This document shows, one piece after another, positions 59,419 through 64,000 of a DNA stretch of 64,000 bases. The notes beneath the pieces are model-generated. The model saw only the letters and a list, made by a program, of their open reading frames with translations, searched no databases and was not told the DNA's origin. The stretch lies in assembly GCA_902493385.1 (NCBI GenBank), contig CABUPO010000001.1, positions 62,001 through 126,000 on the forward strand, in the 5' to 3' direction. A program made the translations under genes and the position numbers. Each line of letters begins with the position of its first letter. Positions within the stretch are counted from its first letter, which is position 1. The DNA comes from an uncultured Lachnospiraceae bacterium. GTDB taxonomy: Bacteria; Bacillota; Clostridia; Lachnospirales; Lachnospiraceae.

Positions 59419-60702
59419 TCAAAAATCAAGCTCATCTCTTGTTCTTCCGTTTTTTATCTTTGACTGCTTTAATACTATATTAATAACAGCCAATACAAGC
59501 ATCACGCACAGCGCAGCCAGTACCGCTATTATTATTGCCATTTGTCTAAGGTTGCTTTTATACTGCTTTGCATTCATATTTTCACTGTCATTACCATCTG
59601 AAGCATTTTCATTTACCTTGTCAACGAGCCCGCCGGTATATCTCTGCAGACTCTTTTCCTGTCTGTCATACTGGTAAAACTGCTTGTCTCCGCTTTCATT
59701 CATACAATACATAAGAAGATATTCATTATCAAGGTCGTTCTCTATCGTATAAGCCGTAACATTGATTCCATATAAAAGAACGGACGTCTTCTTATAACCT
59801 GCAGGTACTTTCTCACTTTCATCAACATCAACTATTCTGAACCTGTACTGATTCTGCAGATATACTTCTCCGTCCTCCGTATATACGTCAAAACCTATTC
59901 CTCCACCGGCTCCTTCAGAAGCAAGACGCTTTTCGGTCTCGGCTTCAGTTTCTTTTTTAACCTTGATTATATAATCCTTTGTGTCATTATTCTGGGCTGT
60001 CACAGTAATCATTACTGTATTATCGCCGTAATTCAGGCTTTCATTTCCAAAAAATGATACAGCCGCCTTTTTATCAGACGCCTGATATGTGAAATACAGC
60101 GCCTCGGTATTACAGTCGACGGACGCCGTATATTCAGTAACGTCACCTGAGAACTGCGGCTCAAGCGTGCCCGCGCTTATTCCAAGAGATAACAATGTGT
60201 TATCATTGCTTAATTCTTCCGAACCTGCTTCTGATTCCTGTTGCGTTCCTCCGGCTACATTTACCGACACACGGTTACTTGACGCCTGCATAACGCTTCC
60301 GCTTTTTCCGGTAACGGACGCTTTATCTGATATGCTTACAGCGCCGTTTCCTGCTGCCGCCGCCTTAAACTGCATAGAAAATTCATACTTATTCTTTTTT
60401 CCTTTGCCGCCAGACATATATACATGTAAAAGCCCTGAACCTCCGCTAATGCCTGAGCTTCCGCTTACATATGTCATAACCTGCGCATCATAAGACACAT
60501 ACGCGTCAATGCCCGTTATTCTTTCTGAAGCCTCAACCGTCATATTCACGCTGAAATCGTCGCCTGTCTTAACGCTTCCCGCAGACACAGAAAACTGTAT
60601 CGTCGCCGAAGACGCCGATGCGGTTTTCTGCGGAACAGTCATTCCGGCTGCAAGAAAACCTGCCGCTGCCAGTATAGCAAAACATTTCCTGATTAATTTC
60701 AT
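59419..60702 (-). CDS. Membrane-anchored protein with cohesin-like and cadherin-like domains
   Basis: A 427-residue surface protein. After a signal peptide (about 1-32) comes a cohesin-like beta-sandwich (about 35-145; GSVKTGDDFSVNMTVEAS, ITGIDAYVSYDAQVM), then a cadherin-like sandwich (about 170-255; YTASVDCNTEALYFTYQA), a further domain with VDVDESEKVPAGYKKTSV, and one membrane helix near residues 385-410 with a short basic cytoplasmic tail. No enzyme motif is seen. It is four codons after the glucosaminidase gene, so the two likely work together at the cell surface. Confidence 0.75.
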   Translation of the reverse strand: MKLIRKCFAILAAAGFLAAGMTVPQKTASASSATIQFSVSAGSVKTGDDFSVNMTVEASERITGIDAYVSYDAQVMTYVSGSSGISGGSGLLHVYMSGGKGKKNKYEFSMQFKAAAAGNGAVSISDKASVTGKSGSVMQASSNRVSVNVAGGTQQESEAGSEELSNDNTLLSLGISAGTLEPQFSGDVTEYTASVDCNTEALYFTYQASDKKAAVSFFGNESLNYGDNTVMITVTAQNNDTKDYIIKVKKETEAETEKRLASEGAGGGIGFDVYTEDGEVYLQNQYRFRIVDVDESEKVPAGYKKTSVLLYGINVTAYTIENDLDNEYLLMYCMNESGDKQFYQYDRQEKSLQRYTGGLVDKVNENASDGNDSENMNAKQYKSNLRQMAIIIAVLAALCVMLVLAVINIVLKQSKIKNGRTRDELDF

Positions 60703-60718
60703 AAGGAATACCAACCTT

Positions 60719-62851
60719 TCAGATTTTAGTTATTATTATAGTATAGTTCTTAACATTACCATTCTGCGCGGTAACGGTTATCGGCACACTTGTAACCGTA
60801 TTAGTAAGCGTTATTCTGCCTGTTCCGGTAACTTTTGCATTTTTATTCACAGGCGATGCCGCAATGGACACTCCTGTCTCTGACGCAGGTACTGTTATAT
60901 TGTAAGTTTCCGTACCGTCCGTCGCAAACACTGGATTCGTCTGATACAAAATCTGAGTATCTCCTGCTATGCTGATGCTTCCCAGATAATTGTTAGGGTT
61001 AAGGCTACTGCTCTGAGGCGCCGCCTCTGCTTTATCAGGCATTGAATTATATACAGGTATATAAAATACTATAGGCTGTAAAGCCATCCATTCCTTATAT
61101 GCATCATACGTCTTTGCAGCCTCGGAATACGCTGCGGCAACATTACTCATATACTGATGTGAATATGTTGAATCAGGCGTCACGTTAAATTTCTGAAGGT
61201 ATAACGTATTCTGCCCTCTGGCAATATAATTACTGCCTATATACTGTGCTCCTCCTACAATTGCCTTATACTGGTTATTCCAGGGTCTCATATATGTAGT
61301 GCCCTGCGAAGCAAATGTAAGGCCTCTGATTATTGCGCCTCCGTCTGCTCCATCCGACGCACCAATGTTATAAAAATTATATATTCCCTCAAATCCCTGC
61401 ACCGTACCGGTAACAGCGCTGCTTACGGAATTTGCGCCGGTAACAACCTCCTGCTTCATACGTGTTGCAAGATGATACGGACTTACTCCCGTAATCGCCG
61501 CTGCCGTTACAAATGTATCTTTATAAGCTGCCGTAACCGGATTTCCGGCGTCATCAGCGTATGTATAAGACGCGCCGTTATATATAGTGCCTGCAAGTAT
61601 CCTGTCTACTCCGTCGGCGTTCTGATACTGAGACTCATATGCAAGCGCTTCAAACATAAATACATATTTTTCAGTGAGGAAATTACGAGGGTCCATATAA
61701 TATGCAACCGCCTGTCTCGATGCAGTTACCCAGCTTGTTCCGTCATATACTATATATTTGTCCGCCGCATAATCAAACGCGCCCTTTTCATATGATTTCC
61801 ATGCGTCAGTTTTCGTGTTTGAAATAAGGCTTTTCCCAACCACAGCTTCATTATCAACCGCCGTATTCCAGTCAAGTCCGGTATTATACGACTTAAAGCT
61901 CCAATACGGATATGCCTTATGAAGTTCACGGAGATACGGCTTGTAGCTTTCAGGAAATGCCTGTGCTGTCATCTCCGCTTCAAATTCAGCATCCGACAGC
62001 GCAGACGGCGCTGGAGACTGTGTTGGCGAGCCGTTACTGTTCTGCTCTGTATTTCCATTGGCAAACATAAGCCTGCTCTGCATTATCCATCCTTTTACCG
62101 TCTTTTTACCTGACTTAGCTTTTATATAAAACCATTTTGTGCCTCTTACGGTCTTCTCTTTTACAACAGTGATTTTAGTGTTTTTCTTAAGCTTAACCAC
62201 TTTCTTTTTCAGCTTTACATATGATGTGGTTCCGGCTTTTTTACTTACGGCTGTTTTCTTAAGTATATAAGCTTTTGCCTGTGTTTTATTAATTTTTATA
62301 TACCGGGAATTAACATATCCTGTAATTACCTGTCCTTTATAATTAAACTCCACGCTGTACCATGTGATTTTTGAGGCTTTCTTAACAGCATTAACCGTAA
62401 CCTTTTTACCTTTTTTCAGCTTAACGTTTTTGCCGCCCGACTTAAGATATGCAGAGCCTGTTTTGGCATTCACGCGTATCTTCTGTGTCGCCGTAACTGT
62501 TGCAGCCACAGCAATATCAGAAGCGTCCTCATTACCTTTTCTCCTTGTCACATACATAGACGCCGCATAGCCCGTATATGATTTGCCCGAATATACAAAT
62601 GAGACCTTATACCATCCGCCCTGGTATTCGCCAAGTATACATACCTTTGCTCCGGTATTAAGCCTGATGCCAGTACCGTTATGAGTAACTACCGCATATC
62701 CGGTACCCGTGCCGCTTCTTATGTTAAGTCCATCTGTATTAACCACTCCAACGGACGTTTTGGCCTGTACTGCCCGTGCGCCTACAGCCGCAGAAAAAGC
62801 CATACAGATAATAAGAACGGCGATAAAATTTTTAGTTATACGTTTATCCAT
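60719..62851 (-). CDS. Secreted glucosaminidase (LytD-like) with SH3 and cadherin-like domains
   Basis: A 710-residue peptidoglycan hydrolase. Signal peptide (about 1-30), three SH3-type wall-binding repeats (about 33-265; each with a GYxxxxYV or GWI core), a polar linker, then the N-acetylglucosaminidase domain (about 300-600) with YYMDPRNFL, FMFEALAYE, SPYHLATRMKQEV and IYNFYNIGASDG, and a C-terminal cadherin-like domain (about 625-710). It cleaves the glycan strand. Its start overlaps the end of hslO by eight bases. Confidence 0.9.
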   Translation of the reverse strand: MDKRITKNFIAVLIICMAFSAAVGARAVQAKTSVGVVNTDGLNIRSGTGTGYAVVTHNGTGIRLNTGAKVCILGEYQGGWYKVSFVYSGKSYTGYAASMYVTRRKGNEDASDIAVAATVTATQKIRVNAKTGSAYLKSGGKNVKLKKGKKVTVNAVKKASKITWYSVEFNYKGQVITGYVNSRYIKINKTQAKAYILKKTAVSKKAGTTSYVKLKKKVVKLKKNTKITVVKEKTVRGTKWFYIKAKSGKKTVKGWIMQSRLMFANGNTEQNSNGSPTQSPAPSALSDAEFEAEMTAQAFPESYKPYLRELHKAYPYWSFKSYNTGLDWNTAVDNEAVVGKSLISNTKTDAWKSYEKGAFDYAADKYIVYDGTSWVTASRQAVAYYMDPRNFLTEKYVFMFEALAYESQYQNADGVDRILAGTIYNGASYTYADDAGNPVTAAYKDTFVTAAAITGVSPYHLATRMKQEVVTGANSVSSAVTGTVQGFEGIYNFYNIGASDGADGGAIIRGLTFASQGTTYMRPWNNQYKAIVGGAQYIGSNYIARGQNTLYLQKFNVTPDSTYSHQYMSNVAAAYSEAAKTYDAYKEWMALQPIVFYIPVYNSMPDKAEAAPQSSSLNPNNYLGSISIAGDTQILYQTNPVFATDGTETYNITVPASETGVSIAASPVNKNAKVTGTGRITLTNTVTSVPITVTAQNGNVKNYTIIITKI

Positions 62852-63734
62852 TATATCCTCCTTGTTTTGTCAGTATATCCATAAGTTTATCAGTTCCAAA
62901 TTCGTATTTTTTATTGCAGAACTGGCAGCACATCTCTACAGGCTTTCCTTCTTCTATCAGAGACGCCAGTTCCTTTCTTCCCACGCTTATAAGCGCTTTC
63001 TCTACTCTTTCATAAGAGCAGCTGCATCGGTACCCGCATTCACTTTTATCTTTCAGTACAAGCCCTGCGTCTCCAAGAAGACATGCAAGAATATCATAAG
63101 GCTCCATACCCTCATTAAGCATTGCCGTAACAGGCTTTACATCAGACAGCTTATTTTCAAGCGCAGATATTACTTCCTCGCTTGTATCAGGCATCAGCTG
63201 TATAATAAAGCCTCCGGCACATCTTACAGTATTATTCTCATTCATAAGAACGCCGAGAGCCACTGTCGACGGTATCTGCTCTGACGCTGCAAAATAATAA
63301 GTAAGGTCCTCGGCTATCTCTCCCGATATGAGGTTAATCTGCCCTGTATAAGGCTCCTTAAGCCCCATATCCTTAATAACACTAAGCGTTCCCTGTCCTA
63401 TCGCACCGCCTACATCAAGCTTTCCTGCGGCATTGGCCGGAAGTATTACACACGGCTCATTAACATATCCTTTTACATACCCCTTAGAATCAGCTGTAAC
63501 CGTTATGCCTCCTATAGGACCGCTGCCTCTGACCTGAAGCGTAAGAACGTCCTTATCTCCCTTCATCATAGCCCCCATCATGCTTCCCGCTGTAAGAAGC
63601 CTTCCAAGAGCTACCGTTGCAACAGGGCTTGTATTATGATACTGCCTCGCCTGTTCCACAAGGCATTCCGAAGTTATGGCAAATGCCCTTATCTGATTAT
63701 CTGCCGCCGTTGCTCTTATAATATAATCTTTCAT
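62844..63734 (-). CDS. hslO: Redox-regulated chaperone Hsp33
   Basis: A 296-residue holdase that is switched on by oxidation. The N-terminal domain begins MKDYIIRATAADNQIRAFAI; the C-terminal zinc switch has the ligands CSC (about residue 239) and CCQFCNKKYEF (about 271). Oxidised Cys pairs release zinc and expose the substrate site. Start ATG overlaps the end of the upstream methyltransferase by four bases. Confidence 0.96.
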   Translation of the reverse strand: MKDYIIRATAADNQIRAFAITSECLVEQARQYHNTSPVATVALGRLLTAGSMMGAMMKGDKDVLTLQVRGSGPIGGITVTADSKGYVKGYVNEPCVILPANAAGKLDVGGAIGQGTLSVIKDMGLKEPYTGQINLISGEIAEDLTYYFAASEQIPSTVALGVLMNENNTVRCAGGFIIQLMPDTSEEVISALENKLSDVKPVTAMLNEGMEPYDILACLLGDAGLVLKDKSECGYRCSCSYERVEKALISVGRKELASLIEEGKPVEMCCQFCNKKYEFGTDKLMDILTKQGGYNG

Positions 63735-64000
63735 ATTGTATAATATTTTCCTTCCTGATATGCTTCTCTGGCTATAAAATACACCCTTTCGGAATTATCC
63801 TCCGGACTGCAATGAGTTTTTTCATCATACACTGCCACAAATTCCATTCCGGCGTCTTCTATGGCCTGCTTTACCTCTTCTATAGTATAAGCCTTCTGTC
63901 TGTGGCATTCCGTATATCTTTGATACAGTCTGCCGTCCGTATCTTCGTCCGTATATTCCTCTTCATCAGCCGCCATATATATAGTAAGCTCATAATTATG
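63731..64000 (-). CDS. C-terminal part of a class I SAM-dependent methyltransferase, runs off the right edge
   Basis: The last 89 codons of a minus-strand gene. The peptide HNYELTIYMAADEEEY, then RLYQRYTECHRQKAYTIEEV and FVAVYDEKTHCSPEDNSERV ending RVYFIAREAYQEG fits the C-terminus of YbaJ-type small-molecule or tRNA methyltransferases, whose SAM-binding half lies outside the window. The end overlaps the hslO start by four bases. Confidence 0.75.
   Translation of the reverse strand, partial: HNYELTIYMAADEEEYTDEDTDGRLYQRYTECHRQKAYTIEEVKQAIEDAGMEFVAVYDEKTHCSPEDNSERVYFIAREAYQEGKYYTI

Overview
The window is chromosomal DNA of a low-to-middle GC anaerobic Firmicute, most likely a member of the Lachnospiraceae (Clostridia). 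This rests on gene order and gene style: S10-spc-alpha ribosomal clusters joined to an ECF module and rplM-rpsI, a FeoA-FeoB fusion, ThyX rather than ThyA, tRNA-Leu(AAG), GGAGG ribosome sites almost everywhere, secreted proteins ending in Lys-rich fibronectin-like or BspA-type leucine-rich domains, and glycosidases typical of plant-fibre gut bacteria. I cannot name a species from the sequence alone.

Left edge (1-2100) is accessory. An XRE repressor and a partner of unknown function face away from a partial gene. The space between them carries two near-identical inverted repeats. Next come a nested inverted-repeat element and a two-gene zeta-type toxin module whose toxin has lost its middle.

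Positions 2170-24500 hold the translation superoperon, all on the minus strand. In transcription order it runs rpsJ-rplC-D-W-B-rpsS-rplV-rpsC-rplP-rpmC-rpsQ-rplN-X-E-rpsN-H-rplF-R-rpsE-rpmD-rplO-secY-adk-map-infA-rpmJ-rpsM-K-D-rpoA-rplQ. A terminator, a decayed solute-binding-protein gene, ecfA1-ecfA2-ecfT, truA, a RhaT-like transporter, and rplM-rpsI follow. Strong promoters sit before rpsJ, ecfA1 and rplM. The rpsJ leader has a small upstream reading frame and two mutually exclusive foldings. A second structured leader lies between rpmJ and rpsM.

Positions 24600-35400 are mixed: a secreted two-lectin-like-domain protein, an RlmK-like methyltransferase, a zinc-ribbon/TPM membrane pair, FeoAB, a phage-type lipoprotein beside tRNA-Leu, an HD hydrolase, a ZIP transporter and an L,D-transpeptidase lipoprotein. 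Positions 35370-46100 form a secreted arabinan/arabinoxylan side-chain cluster: four GH43 enzymes around one AraC-family activator.

Positions 46250-50700 contain infC-rpmI-rplT, with an AUU start and an L20-type attenuator leader, then two small membrane proteins and thrS. Positions 50900-54600 contain an AAA ATPase whose promoter carries three GGTGCA elements at an exact 33-base period, then thyX, a carbon-nitrogen hydrolase and a membrane protein. From 54550 to the right edge, a minus-strand run couples protein quality control with cell-wall functions: methyltransferase, hslO, a glucosaminidase, a cohesin-like membrane protein, a GntR regulator, clpC, a small unknown protein and radA.
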